Shown in pieces: positions 26,667 through 35,697 of a stretch of 64,000 bases of DNA. Positions within the stretch are counted from its first letter, which is position 1; every line of letters starts with the position of its first letter. Under the pieces are notes generated by a model. That model had not been told where the DNA came from and ran no database searches. It worked only from the letters and a program-made list of their open reading frames with translations. The position numbers were made by a program, and so were the translations under genes. This stretch comes from Pigmentibacter sp. JX0631 (GTDB lineage Bacteria > Bdellovibrionota_B > Oligoflexia > Silvanigrellales > Silvanigrellaceae): contig NZ_CP123622.1 of NCBI RefSeq assembly GCF_029873255.1, positions 372,501 through 436,500 on the forward strand, read 5' to 3'.

Positions 26667-27422
26667 ATGTCTCGCATATCTAAATTGATTTTTCCAGTTT
26701 TTTTTGTAATGTTTTTAACTTTTATAGCTGAATTAACGTTACAAAAAGCTAAGGTACCAGAATATATTATACCTTTGCCATCTAAAGTGACAGAAGTATT
26801 TTTAGCAGACTGGGAAATTCTGTTACAGAACACTAAAGTGACAACAGTAGAATGGCTAATAGGGGTATTTCTCTCAATTATTATTGGATTTTTCTTAGCT
26901 ATAATATCTTATAAATTTTCTAAACTAAGAGCATTTTTGTCGCCTTTTTTGACAATCTCTCAAAGTGTTCCTTATTTAGTTTTCATACCATTACTTATGA
27001 TCTGGTTGGGTCTTGGAATGGCTCCAAAAATTGTTTTAGTAGTACTCACTTGTTCATTTCCTATTGCAATAGTATTGCAAAATGATTTATTAAATTCTTA
27101 TAAAGAATATTTTTTATTTACTAAAATGCTTAAAATTAAACCTATAAAAGCATTTTTTCACATATACTTTCCAAATTCATTGCCAGGTTTTTTTAATGCT
27201 TTAAAAATCAGTGTTAGTTATTCTTTTGGGTCTACAGTATTAGCCGAATTAATGGGTAGTGAAGAAGGATTAGGTATTTACTTATTAAGAGCTCAAGCAA
27301 CTTTTAGAACAGATAAAGTGATAGCAGTTGTTCTAATTATTATTACTATTAGTTTAATTAGTACTAAATTAGTTTCATTTATAAGTGAAAAAATTATTTT
27401 TTGGAATTCTACTAAAAAATAA
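26667..27422 (+). CDS. ABC transporter permease (SsuC/TauC type)
   Basis: 251 residues with about six membrane segments. The EAA-like loop appears as IYFPNSLPGFFNALKISVSYSFG and the end as KIIFWN, typical of the nitrate/taurine/sulfonate/bicarbonate importer permeases (BPD_transp_1). It forms the channel for the ATPase encoded 16 nt downstream. The start MSRIS at 26667 is taken because it is the first ATG; a TTG five codons earlier has no better site. Substrate is unknown because no periplasmic binding protein is in the operon. Confidence 0.9.
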   Translation: MSRISKLIFPVFFVMFLTFIAELTLQKAKVPEYIIPLPSKVTEVFLADWEILLQNTKVTTVEWLIGVFLSIIIGFFLAIISYKFSKLRAFLSPFLTISQSVPYLVFIPLLMIWLGLGMAPKIVLVVLTCSFPIAIVLQNDLLNSYKEYFLFTKMLKIKPIKAFFHIYFPNSLPGFFNALKISVSYSFGSTVLAELMGSEEGLGIYLLRAQATFRTDKVIAVVLIIITISLISTKLVSFISEKIIFWNSTKK

Positions 27423-27438
27423 CGATAGGAAAATATTT

Positions 27439-28167
27439 ATGTTAGATATTCATGTTGAAAATTATAATTATAACAAAATAGAACCAGTTATAAAGAAAAT
27501 TCAAGTAAAATTAAAAAAGGGTGAAATCACTTCAATTATTGGCGCATCAGGGTGTGGAAAATCAACTTTGTTACGAGTTTTGATGGGAATGGAAAATGGA
27601 GCATCCGGATTTATAAGAACTGAAAATCAAGAATTTATGTTAGAAAAATGGGGTGAAAAACAAAATTTATTTACTTTAGTACCTCAAATTCCTCATCTCT
27701 TACCTTGGAAGAATATTTTAGAAAATATAGCTTTTGTTGTTACAAATATTCAAGTAGAAAAAGAAAAGAAATCTAAAAGAGAAATAGCTTTAGAAGCTCT
27801 AAAATTGGTTCAGCTCGATCAACATGCAATGAAATATCCTAATGAAATTTCTTTAGGCATGGCTCAACGCATTTCTTTTGCAAGGGCATTGGTTATGAAT
27901 TCTGAAGCCATTTTACTAGACGAACCGTTTGCTTCACTAGATGCTCATTCAAAACATTTTTTTCAACAATGGCTTTTTCAGAAAATAACTCAAACTAATA
28001 AATATGCTATTTTGGTGACCCATGATGTTCGAGAAGCTTTAAATTTATCAAAAGATATTCATGTTATTGGAGAGAAACCTGCAATAATAAAAAAATCTTT
28101 TAAAAATATTATAAACGAAAATGAATATTTAACTGAATTTGAAAGAGAAATAATTAGTTATATTTAA
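27439..28167 (+). CDS. ABC transporter ATP-binding protein (SsuB/TauB type)
   Basis: 242 residues. Walker A is GASGCGKST, the Q-loop region TLVPQIPHLLPWKNILENIA, Walker B AILLDEPFASLDAH and the H-loop LVTHDVREAL. The signature motif is ISLGMAQRISFARAL instead of the usual LSGGxxQR, so the first glycine and spacing differ. It energises the upstream permease. The ATG at 27439 lies 16 nt after the permease stop, with AGGA before it. The gene ends 3 nt before a convergent coding region. Confidence 0.92.
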   Translation: MLDIHVENYNYNKIEPVIKKIQVKLKKGEITSIIGASGCGKSTLLRVLMGMENGASGFIRTENQEFMLEKWGEKQNLFTLVPQIPHLLPWKNILENIAFVVTNIQVEKEKKSKREIALEALKLVQLDQHAMKYPNEISLGMAQRISFARALVMNSEAILLDEPFASLDAHSKHFFQQWLFQKITQTNKYAILVTHDVREALNLSKDIHVIGEKPAIIKKSFKNIINENEYLTEFEREIISYI

Positions 28168-28170
28168 AAG

Positions 28171-28539
28171 TTAATGAGATACTTTTTTAATAAATTGGCT
28201 ATTAATATTTTTTAAATTTGATTCATCAAATACATCGCAAGCTAATTGAAAATCATCAATATCTAAATATCCCTTTTCACTTAACACGTCTTTTAATTTG
28301 TGAAAAGAATCCATTAGCATTCCATTTTGATCAAGCAAACTATCCATTTCTGCCCTTAATTTACAAACTTCACCGCCTACTCTGGTAATACTATCAAGAA
28401 TTTGCTCAATTTGTTTATTTAGACCAGCATTTGCAGTAGCATCATCGGCTAACATACTTGCAGTTTCCAAATCCATCGCATAACCCTCTAGGTTTTCTTC
28501 ATTGAATTCTTCAAATATGTCTTGAGATGTATTAGACAT
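28171..28539 (-). CDS. Hypothetical acidic coiled-coil protein
   Basis: 122 residues, acidic and mainly helical. MSNTSQDIFEEFNEENLEGY is followed by heptad-like sequence (NKQIEQILDSITRVGGEV and CKLRAEMDSLLDQNGMLMDS), indicating a coiled coil. No known family is recognised. The ATG at 28539 has AAGGAA upstream. It stands alone, convergent with the ABC ATPase (3 nt gap) and divergent from secA. Cytosolic. Confidence 0.65.
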   Translation of the reverse strand: MSNTSQDIFEEFNEENLEGYAMDLETASMLADDATANAGLNKQIEQILDSITRVGGEVCKLRAEMDSLLDQNGMLMDSFHKLKDVLSEKGYLDIDDFQLACDVFDESNLKNINSQFIKKVSH

Positions 28540-28722
28540 TTTAATTCCTTCCACTAAACTCCAATGAGCTTTCAGTCCTTATGGCTTGTCGGAAGGTTCG
28601 ATTATGAAATAAGAGGAAAGAAGGGATGACCTGTCCCTAAAATTGGCACACTTGCGGATTGTATGTTAAAAGGCTGGTGGTTTTAAGCTTTTTATTTTGT
28701 TTGAAAGGATAAACTTTAAGTC

Positions 28723-31248
28723 ATGTTAAATATTCTCAAATCACTCTTTGGAACGAAAAACGATCGAGAATTACGTAAAATTGCGCCTATTCTTACAAAA
28801 ATAAATACGCTCGAAGCAACGTTGCAAGCATTCACTGATGCACAATTAAAAGCCAAAACAGCCGAATTTAAGGAACGCTACCAAAAGGGCGAAACCCTAG
28901 ATTCCCTTCTTCCAGAAGCATTTGCTGTGGTTCGTGAAGCAAGTAAAAGATCATTAGGAAAAAGACATTTCGATGTCCAATTAATCGGTGGTAGTGTTTT
29001 ACATCAAGGTAAAATAGCAGAAATGCGTACAGGAGAAGGAAAAACTTTAACTGCAACAGCTCCTGTTTATTTAAATGCGCTTACTGGCAAAGGCGTGCAT
29101 GTAGTCACAGTTAATGAATATCTCGCCTCGACACAATCTGAAGAAATGGGAAGACTTTACAGTTTTTTGGGATTAACAACTGGTTGCATTTTAAATGGAA
29201 TGAGTGATCAAGAACGCCAAGAGGCCTATCGTTGTGATGTTACTTACGCCACTAATAATGAGTTAGGTTTCGACTATTTAAGAGACAATATGAAAGTTAG
29301 TCTTGAAGATTTTGTGCAAAGAGGCCATCATTTTGCTATCGTTGACGAAGTGGACTCTATTTTAATAGACGAAGCGAGAACTCCATTAATTATCAGTGGT
29401 CCATCAGATACAACTTCAGATAAATATATTACTGCTAATAATGCAATCAGAGGCTTACGAAAAGAAATTGATTATACCGTAGATGAAAAATCTAGAGCTT
29501 GTGCTTTAACCGAAGCAGGAATTTCAAAAGTAGAAAAACGTTTAAATGTTGAAAATCTTTTTGATCCTGAAAATAATGAACTCGTACATGCCTGTAATAA
29601 TGCGTTAAGAGCCCATGTATTATTTAGAAAAGATGATCATTATATTGTCCAAAATGGACAGATCATCATAGTTGATGAGTTTACTGGAAGACTCATGCAT
29701 GGCAGAAGATTTTCTGATGGCCTTCATCAAGCTTTAGAAGGTAAGGAAAATGTTCAAATTCAACCAGAAAACCAAACTCTTGCTCAAGTTACTTTACAAA
29801 ACTACTTTCGGATGTATGAAAAATTATCTGGGATGACTGGTACTGCAGACACTGAGGCCGTTGAATTTCACAGTATTTATAAACTAAGTGTAGTTGTGAT
29901 TCCAACTAATAGACCAATGGTAAGAAAAGATCATGATGATGTCTTGTATCTAAAACAAGCGACTAAATTTAATGCTGTGGCTGATGAAATTGAAGCCATT
30001 CATAAAAAAGGGCAACCTGTTCTTGTCGGTACAGTGAGTATAGAAAAAAGCGAATTACTTTCAGAATTGTTAAAAAAGAAGAATATACCGCATCAAGTTT
30101 TAAATGCGAAACATCATGAACAAGAAGCAAAAATTATTGCTGAAGCAGGACAAAAAGGAAAAGTTACACTTTCAACCAACATGGCAGGAAGAGGTACTGA
30201 TATTATTTTAGGGTCTGGAGTACCAGAACTTGGTGGACTTTTTGTTATTGGAACAGAAAGACATGAAAGCCGGAGAATAGATAACCAGTTGCGCGGACGT
30301 TCAGGGCGCCAAGGGGATCCGGGGGCAAGTAAGTTTTTCTTATCTTGGGAAGATGAACTAATGCGTCGCTTTAATAATAAAGCCAATCAGTTTATTATGG
30401 AAAGGTTTGTTGGAGATGAAGCCATTCATGACCCTCGCTTAACAAATGTAATTGGCAAAGTTCAAAAAAGAGTTGAAGGTTTTAACTATGATATCCGTAA
30501 ACAACTCTTGCAGTATGATGATGTGCTAAATCAACAAAGAAAAGCCATTTATTCTGCCCGTATGAGAATTTTACGCAAAGAAAACGTGAAAGATATTTTA
30601 GCTGGCGAGCCTATCCAAAAGTTTGCTCGAACTATTTGTGATGACTTTTCTCCTCCAAGTGGATTACCAGGAGAAATGGTTGCAATTGACTATCGTAATT
30701 TAGAAAGAATATTATTTCGCAACTTTAATAAGGCAATCCCTTTTACTCCTGAAGAAAGAGTAAAACCTGAGCTAACTCGCGAAGAATTTTATGAGCTGAT
30801 TACTAAAAAGCTAGAACAAGAATACAATGACAAAGAAAAACTTTTTGGTGTGGATCAAATGCGCGACATTGAGCGCTGGGTAATGTTACAGACAATTGAT
30901 TCTTGGTGGAAAGATCATTTATTAAATATCGATCATTTAAAAGATGGCATCGGTTTAAGAGGTTATGCGCAAAAAGATCCATTACAAGAATACAAAAATG
31001 AAGCATTTGAATTATTCATCAGATTAATTGCAGCAGTAAAGCAAGATTCTTTGCAAATGATCTATCGCATTCAACCTAACTTAGCTGAAAAATTTATTGC
31101 TGAAGCAAAAGCTGAAGCTGAAAGAAAGGCCGAAGCAGAGTTAAAAAATGCGCATGCTGAACATGAAGATCCGGAAGAAGCTTTTGAAAATAAGCTTGAA
31201 GAACAAGAAGCTTTAGAACGGAAAAGAGCGATGTATTCTAATCCTTAG
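28723..31248 (+). CDS. secA: SecA preprotein translocase ATPase
   Basis: 841 residues. SecA binds SecYEG and preproteins and drives export with ATP. Walker A region MRTGEGKTLTATAPVY, DEAD-type box VDEVDSILIDEARTPL, FFRMYEKLSGMTGTADTEA and STNMAGRGTDIILG are all intact, then QLRGRSGRQGDPGASKFF of NBD2 and the C-terminal helical domain. It stops after a Glu/Ala-rich stretch at ERKRAMYSNP and lacks the usual C-terminal Cys-rich zinc/SecB-binding motif. It is shorter than the ~900-residue SecA of enterics and may not use SecB in the same way. Confidence 0.97.
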   Translation: MLNILKSLFGTKNDRELRKIAPILTKINTLEATLQAFTDAQLKAKTAEFKERYQKGETLDSLLPEAFAVVREASKRSLGKRHFDVQLIGGSVLHQGKIAEMRTGEGKTLTATAPVYLNALTGKGVHVVTVNEYLASTQSEEMGRLYSFLGLTTGCILNGMSDQERQEAYRCDVTYATNNELGFDYLRDNMKVSLEDFVQRGHHFAIVDEVDSILIDEARTPLIISGPSDTTSDKYITANNAIRGLRKEIDYTVDEKSRACALTEAGISKVEKRLNVENLFDPENNELVHACNNALRAHVLFRKDDHYIVQNGQIIIVDEFTGRLMHGRRFSDGLHQALEGKENVQIQPENQTLAQVTLQNYFRMYEKLSGMTGTADTEAVEFHSIYKLSVVVIPTNRPMVRKDHDDVLYLKQATKFNAVADEIEAIHKKGQPVLVGTVSIEKSELLSELLKKKNIPHQVLNAKHHEQEAKIIAEAGQKGKVTLSTNMAGRGTDIILGSGVPELGGLFVIGTERHESRRIDNQLRGRSGRQGDPGASKFFLSWEDELMRRFNNKANQFIMERFVGDEAIHDPRLTNVIGKVQKRVEGFNYDIRKQLLQYDDVLNQQRKAIYSARMRILRKENVKDILAGEPIQKFARTICDDFSPPSGLPGEMVAIDYRNLERILFRNFNKAIPFTPEERVKPELTREEFYELITKKLEQEYNDKEKLFGVDQMRDIERWVMLQTIDSWWKDHLLNIDHLKDGIGLRGYAQKDPLQEYKNEAFELFIRLIAAVKQDSLQMIYRIQPNLAEKFIAEAKAEAERKAEAELKNAHAEHEDPEEAFENKLEEQEALERKRAMYSNP

Positions 31249-31304
31249 AGTACATCTTAAACGGCTTGAGAATGTAATAGTAACTTACTTTTCTATAGAG
31301 TTTA

Positions 31305-32600
31305 TTAATTGAGTAAGCTTCTATTGTTTTTTCCTATATATATGGTGAGTTTAGAATTGACTAAGTTTCTATCAAGGTGGCAATGACCATTTAAGGTATT
31401 AATAATATTTTCTAAATTGGAAACTATTCTATCATCTTGTCTTCCATTTACAGATTCCTTCGCTACTTGAAAATAATTCTTATTCTCATAATCAAATAAG
31501 AAATTAAAAGTGCAATTAGCATAAGAAAATTGGATCTCTAATTCACTTTCATTTTCTTTAAATTCAAACAAAATCCATCTGTACTTGGATGATTCAAAAC
31601 TTTCAATAGAATAATCTATCAAAGAAATAAAAAGTTGAAAAAACATTGCTGAGTTTGTTTCAATCATCAAATTATCAGTAACATGCGATATAAATTCTAA
31701 TTGAAACTGTTTTTGTTTTATTTTTTTTCGATATATTTTTTGCAAATATTTAATGACGCTAGATAACGAAACTTGATTTTCAGGAAATTTCGGTTCCGTA
31801 GAAATACTTTTAAAATCACATTTTACAGAATCACTATCTGAAAAAAGCGGTGTTAAATTAAGAGCAAGAGATGAATTATAACTTTCATTTGAGTAAATAT
31901 TGTTCAAAGACTTAACATCACTTCCAATATAAGAATGTATCTTTGAATTATTAAAATTACTTTCTCCGAAACTAAATAAAGCATTACTTTCAATGCTACT
32001 TGTTTGATGTTTAATTAAAGTTTCTCTTCCGATTTTTGGAATTTGTAATTTAACAGCTCGTGACTCTTTTGCTAACAGAACTTTTTTTCTTCTTAATTCC
32101 ATTAAATTCATTACTCGAGAAGCTAAATACTTTAGATATTGAAATTGTCCTTCACTAAAATCATTTTCCTTCGTGTCAAAAATCGCTAAAGTACCAACAC
32201 AATGCCCATCGTAAGAAAAAAGAGGAACAGCAGCATAGAAACGAATAAATGGATTTTGAACCACATAAGGACTTAGCGCAACTCTTTTATCAATTAATGT
32301 ATTGTGAATTACAAAATAATCCTCAGAATATATTGCATACTGGCAAAAAGAAAAAGATTTTTCATATTCAACTGGGAAATTACCCACAACAGATTTAGAC
32401 CAAATTCTATCTTTATCTATAAAATTAATCATAGCATAAGGACATTTAAATGATTTAGCTGCTAAATAGGCTATTTCATCAAAATTACTATCAGTTAAAC
32501 TATCTAAAATAAAATAACTTTTTAAGGACTCTACTCTTTCCCGTTCTTGCAGTAAAGAGAGAGAGTTATTACAAAAGGATTTTTTTTTCCCATGAATCAT
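31305..32600 (-). CDS. GAF-domain signalling protein with degenerate kinase-like C-terminus
   Basis: 431 residues with no membrane segment. The GAF domain (residues ~20-170) has ERERVESLKSYFILDSLTDS, then FCQYAIYSEDYFVIHNTLID and IRFYAAVPLFSYDGHCVGTL, the arrangement in cytosolic sensor proteins preceding GGDEF or histidine kinase domains. The C-terminal ~130 residues, after a low-complexity linker, resemble a worn HATPase region (LEIQFSYANCTFNF, and helix MFFQLFISLIDYSIESFES) but lack clear N and G boxes and have no visible phospho-acceptor His. It may be a ligand sensor without kinase activity. Confidence 0.75.
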   Translation of the reverse strand: MIHGKKKSFCNNSLSLLQERERVESLKSYFILDSLTDSNFDEIAYLAAKSFKCPYAMINFIDKDRIWSKSVVGNFPVEYEKSFSFCQYAIYSEDYFVIHNTLIDKRVALSPYVVQNPFIRFYAAVPLFSYDGHCVGTLAIFDTKENDFSEGQFQYLKYLASRVMNLMELRRKKVLLAKESRAVKLQIPKIGRETLIKHQTSSIESNALFSFGESNFNNSKIHSYIGSDVKSLNNIYSNESYNSSLALNLTPLFSDSDSVKCDFKSISTEPKFPENQVSLSSVIKYLQKIYRKKIKQKQFQLEFISHVTDNLMIETNSAMFFQLFISLIDYSIESFESSKYRWILFEFKENESELEIQFSYANCTFNFLFDYENKNYFQVAKESVNGRQDDRIVSNLENIINTLNGHCHLDRNLVNSKLTIYIGKNNRSLLN

Positions 32601-33168
32601 CCTAATATCCTTAAAGTAGAAAAAATAATGTTAAATTCTTGAAATAAAGAATAAAATATTACTTGCTTATCAAATTTTTATTAAAGGAAAAATTAAAACA
32701 AAATGCCTTCATATAAAGCAGACATTATTAAGATTAGATTAACAAAAAAAATAAAAATCCGCAATGAATTTTTGTAAATTTTTCGATAAATTAAATATAA
32801 AAAACTTGAAAACCTTAGAAGAAATGGAATAAAAATTGTATATAACTTGTTATTTTTATTTTTTTTACAAATTAGAAAATTATCCACAAATGAAAGACTT
32901 TTTAAAATTATATTTTTAAATAACCACACATGAATACTTACATGAAAACGTTTTTTTTGAAAATATAAAAATTATTTTTTTGCAGAGTTAAATTTTTTAG
33001 ATATTAGAAGATTTTAAAATATTTTCTAATAGAATAATATGACAAGAAAAATTTTCTAGGGATATTCTGACAACTTTTCAAATATTTATAATATATAACA
33101 TTTTTGGTGTGCTAAAAATTATAGTAATATTTTTTTATTAATTTTTGTCTAAATATCTAAAAAATTTG
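32601..33168. other. 568-bp AT-rich intergenic region
   Basis: Lies between the GAF protein gene (start at 32600, minus) and the end of comM. A GTG-initiated hydrophobic minus-strand frame (32693-32929) exists but has no ribosome-binding site and no recognisable family. One perfect DnaA-box-like TTATCCACA lies at 32880-32888 and a 7-bp inverted repeat (ATTAGAA/TTCTAAT) at 33003-33030. Nothing else can be supported; the promoter of the GAF gene should be here. Confidence 0.5.
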
Positions 33169-34704
33169 TTAAAATAAATTTTTTTGGAGAAACATTTTTT
33201 CTAAATTTCTATAATTTAAAACACTTTCGATAAATTTAGAGTTTATTTCTATCTCATTAAAAACAAAATGAAATGTATTAACTAAAGATCTCACTTTCTC
33301 TTGACCCCTTAATGATAGATTTCTAAACGTATCATTTAAATTAAGAATTTCTTTTATCTGACTGGAAGAACTGTAATTAAGATAATTATTTTCTTGTAAA
33401 ATTTTTCTTCCATAATTTTCAACAAATTTATCTAGTTTATTTAAATTATTGAAAGATAAAATTTCTCTTTCAAAGCAATCAAATATTTTTCTAGAACTTG
33501 TTGGTTCTAACCAGATTTGGAGACAGAATCGATCCAGTAGGGGGCCACTTAATTTTTGTAAGTATTTCCTGATTTCTTTTGGATGACATCGGCATGCTTT
33601 TACTGAAGAAAACAAATAACCGCAGCTACATGGATTTGTAGTTGCGCAAAGCAAAAACTTTGCAGGATATCGAACATGTCCACTCGCTCTTGAAAGGCTC
33701 ACAAATTTAGAATCTAAAGGTTCTCGCAGTGATTCTAAACTTTGACTGGAAAACTCAGACAATTCATCTAAAAAAAGTATACCCTGATGGGCTAAAGAAA
33801 CTTCCCCAGGTTTTAAAGAACTTCCTCCAATTAATGCCGCTGCCGACACTGAATGATGAGGATTTCTAAATGGCCTTACCAAATCGGTATCTTTAGAATG
33901 GATCATTTGAATTTCAAACTCTTCAATTGCTGATAATGGGGGCAATAAATTTTCTATTTTTTGCAAAGAATAAGTTTTTCCTATTCCTGGTTCACCAGCA
34001 AATAAAATATGGTGTTTTCCCATTGCAGAAACCAAAACCCCCACGGCTGCCTTAGGATTTTTAGCAATATTTATCACAGTGTTTTTTATTTCATCAAGAA
34101 AAGTATCAGAAATAGACTTTTTGTTAGAATCACTAAATACTGAATATGTTGATATAATATTTGATTTACTATTTATTAATTCTTTTTTTCCAATCGTTAA
34201 TTCCCACCAATCTAACAAATTTTTGTAGTAGTTAATAAAACTTCCAGCTTCAATTTTTCTATTTTTTACTGATAAATTAATTTTATAATTAATATTGTTA
34301 TTAAACAACAAAGCTTTATAAATTAAAATATTATCTAATTCTTTAATATTTCCGGAAAGGGTTAATTCTCCAGCAAAATATTCGTATATATTATCATTAA
34401 ATATCAATTTATCTGGATATAATGATGATAAAATTGAGGCTGCTACAGGAAAGTCAAGCTGAGATAATGGAGTTCTGGATTCTTTTATTTTTTCACTAGG
34501 TGTAATATTTACGACAACTCTTTTTGCTGGAATTAATACTCCAATAGATTCAAGAGCTGACCTAACTCTCTCCCGCATATTTCTAGAAGCTTCCGAATTT
34601 AAACCTAAAATATTTAAACCTGAAAAACCATTTCCAATAAAAGTTTCAATTTCAACAGTGATAACGTCAACACCAAGAAGTAAACAAGCATAAGTTTTTG
34701 CCAT
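33169..34704 (-). CDS. comM: ComM/YifB-family AAA+ helicase-like protein
   Basis: 511 residues. The N-terminal Lon-protease-like/ChlI domain shows VEIETFIGNGFSGLNILGL and VRSALESIGVLIPAKRVVVN. The AAA+ domain has Walker A FAGEPGIGKTYS, FRNPHHSVSAAALIGG and GILFLDELSEF, plus a Cys cluster CSCGYLFSSVKACRCHP. ComM is a branch-migration helicase that promotes integration of transforming DNA in several bacteria; the family is otherwise annotated as Mg-chelatase-like. The start at 34704 is MAKTYACLLL. No other competence genes are adjacent. Confidence 0.94.
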   Translation of the reverse strand: MAKTYACLLLGVDVITVEIETFIGNGFSGLNILGLNSEASRNMRERVRSALESIGVLIPAKRVVVNITPSEKIKESRTPLSQLDFPVAASILSSLYPDKLIFNDNIYEYFAGELTLSGNIKELDNILIYKALLFNNNINYKINLSVKNRKIEAGSFINYYKNLLDWWELTIGKKELINSKSNIISTYSVFSDSNKKSISDTFLDEIKNTVINIAKNPKAAVGVLVSAMGKHHILFAGEPGIGKTYSLQKIENLLPPLSAIEEFEIQMIHSKDTDLVRPFRNPHHSVSAAALIGGSSLKPGEVSLAHQGILFLDELSEFSSQSLESLREPLDSKFVSLSRASGHVRYPAKFLLCATTNPCSCGYLFSSVKACRCHPKEIRKYLQKLSGPLLDRFCLQIWLEPTSSRKIFDCFEREILSFNNLNKLDKFVENYGRKILQENNYLNYSSSSQIKEILNLNDTFRNLSLRGQEKVRSLVNTFHFVFNEIEINSKFIESVLNYRNLEKMFLQKNLF

Positions 34705-34888
34705 AATATAAAATCCTCTATAATATCCCCCTTTTTTGTAACAAATTAATCTATAAATGAATTAACAAACAAAAAACTGAACAAAATTAATGATTTTCTA
34801 TACATTTAAACTAAAACTTGATTAGGAATAAAGAATTAAAAAAATAATCCGATCATTAAAAGGCTGTAAATTTTAGTAAGGAAAACAT

Positions 34889-35254
34889 ATGGCTAAGACC
34901 ATTTTGGTAGTTGACGATGTAAAAACAATAAGAAATGTAGCTAAATACGCCTTATCAAAATCAGGATTTACTGTCTTAGAAGCTGAAAATGGTTCTGTTG
35001 CTCTTTCCATTGCAAAAAGTCAACCTGTAGATCTTGTCATTTCAGCTTTAAATATGCCAATGATGGGTGGTTTTGAACTTGCCAAGGCTTTAAAAGCAGA
35101 TCCAAAAACCCAAAATGTTCCCATTTTTATCCTTGCAAAAGATACAAACCAAGACGATGCCCAACTTGGAAAGGAAATAGGTGTCATGGCTTGGTTTGTG
35201 AAACCTTTTGTACCAGACAAACTGGTTGCAGCTGTTAAAAAAGCTTTAAATTAA
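34889..35254 (+). CDS. CheY-like single-domain receiver lacking the phospho-acceptor Asp
   Basis: 121 residues, a single receiver fold. The acidic pocket Asp9-Asp10 (ILVVDDVKTIRN) and the Lys105 switch residue (WFVKPF) are present. However, the phosphorylation-site Asp, expected in the sequence LVIS-D-LNMP, is Ala53 (LVISALNMPMMGGFE), and the conserved Thr/Ser switch residue is Ala83 (FILAKDT). It therefore cannot be phosphorylated in the usual way and is a pseudo-receiver, perhaps working by protein binding. The codon is GCT where GAT is expected, one base apart. No kinase is adjacent. Its 3' end overlaps the convergent rhodanese gene by 9 nt. Confidence 0.95.
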   Translation: MAKTILVVDDVKTIRNVAKYALSKSGFTVLEAENGSVALSIAKSQPVDLVISALNMPMMGGFELAKALKADPKTQNVPIFILAKDTNQDDAQLGKEIGVMAWFVKPFVPDKLVAAVKKALN

Positions 35255-35548
35255 AGTCTTTAATTCTTCATAGCCACCTTGTGAAGCCACTCTCGTTTCT
35301 TTCACACCTCGGTGGTTTAGATACATTTCAGCTCTTTCCGCTCTTCCCCCCGCCTTACAGTAAATAAAAATTTCTTTCTCAACAGGAATTTCCGAAAAAC
35401 GATTTTCTAATTCCCCGACAGGAATATTAATACTACCTTCTAAGGAGCCTGTAGCACATTCATCTGGTTCTCTTACATCAAGCAATAATTTCTTATTTGC
35501 ATCCGCTTTTTTGTATAAGGTCATAAATTCTTTACAAGATAATTTCAT
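35246..35548 (-). CDS. Rhodanese-like sulfurtransferase
   Basis: 100 residues, one rhodanese domain with no signal peptide. LLLDVREPDECATGSLEGSI is the N-terminal hallmark and IYCKAGGRAERA holds the catalytic Cys and active-site loop. It transfers sulfur from thiosulfate or persulfides to acceptors in the cytosol, like GlpE. The ATG at 35548 has GGAG 6 nt upstream; a TTG lies four codons earlier. It is monocistronic and overlaps the 3' end of the pseudo-receiver gene. Confidence 0.92.
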   Translation of the reverse strand: MKLSCKEFMTLYKKADANKKLLLDVREPDECATGSLEGSINIPVGELENRFSEIPVEKEIFIYCKAGGRAERAEMYLNHRGVKETRVASQGGYEELKTLI

Positions 35549-35697
35549 TCTAGGCTCCAATTCAAAATGTTGTAATCGATAAAGGAGGAAATCATTTCTT
35601 CCATCTATTTTGCAACGAACATGAGACGATTATACTCATAAGAAGTGGTAGAAAGAAATTTCTGACCTTAGTCTCTTCAAGTAAAGGTAATTTTTCT

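Noticed and set aside
32880-32888. Perfect DnaA-box-like TTATCCACA, possible replication origin
   Set aside because: Only one clear box was seen, no cluster or dnaA/dnaN/gidA neighbour, so not evidence of an origin.
32693-32929. 78-codon hydrophobic minus-strand frame starting with GTG
   Set aside because: No ribosome-binding site and no recognisable family; runs of Phe/Ile/Leu arise by chance in very AT-rich DNA.
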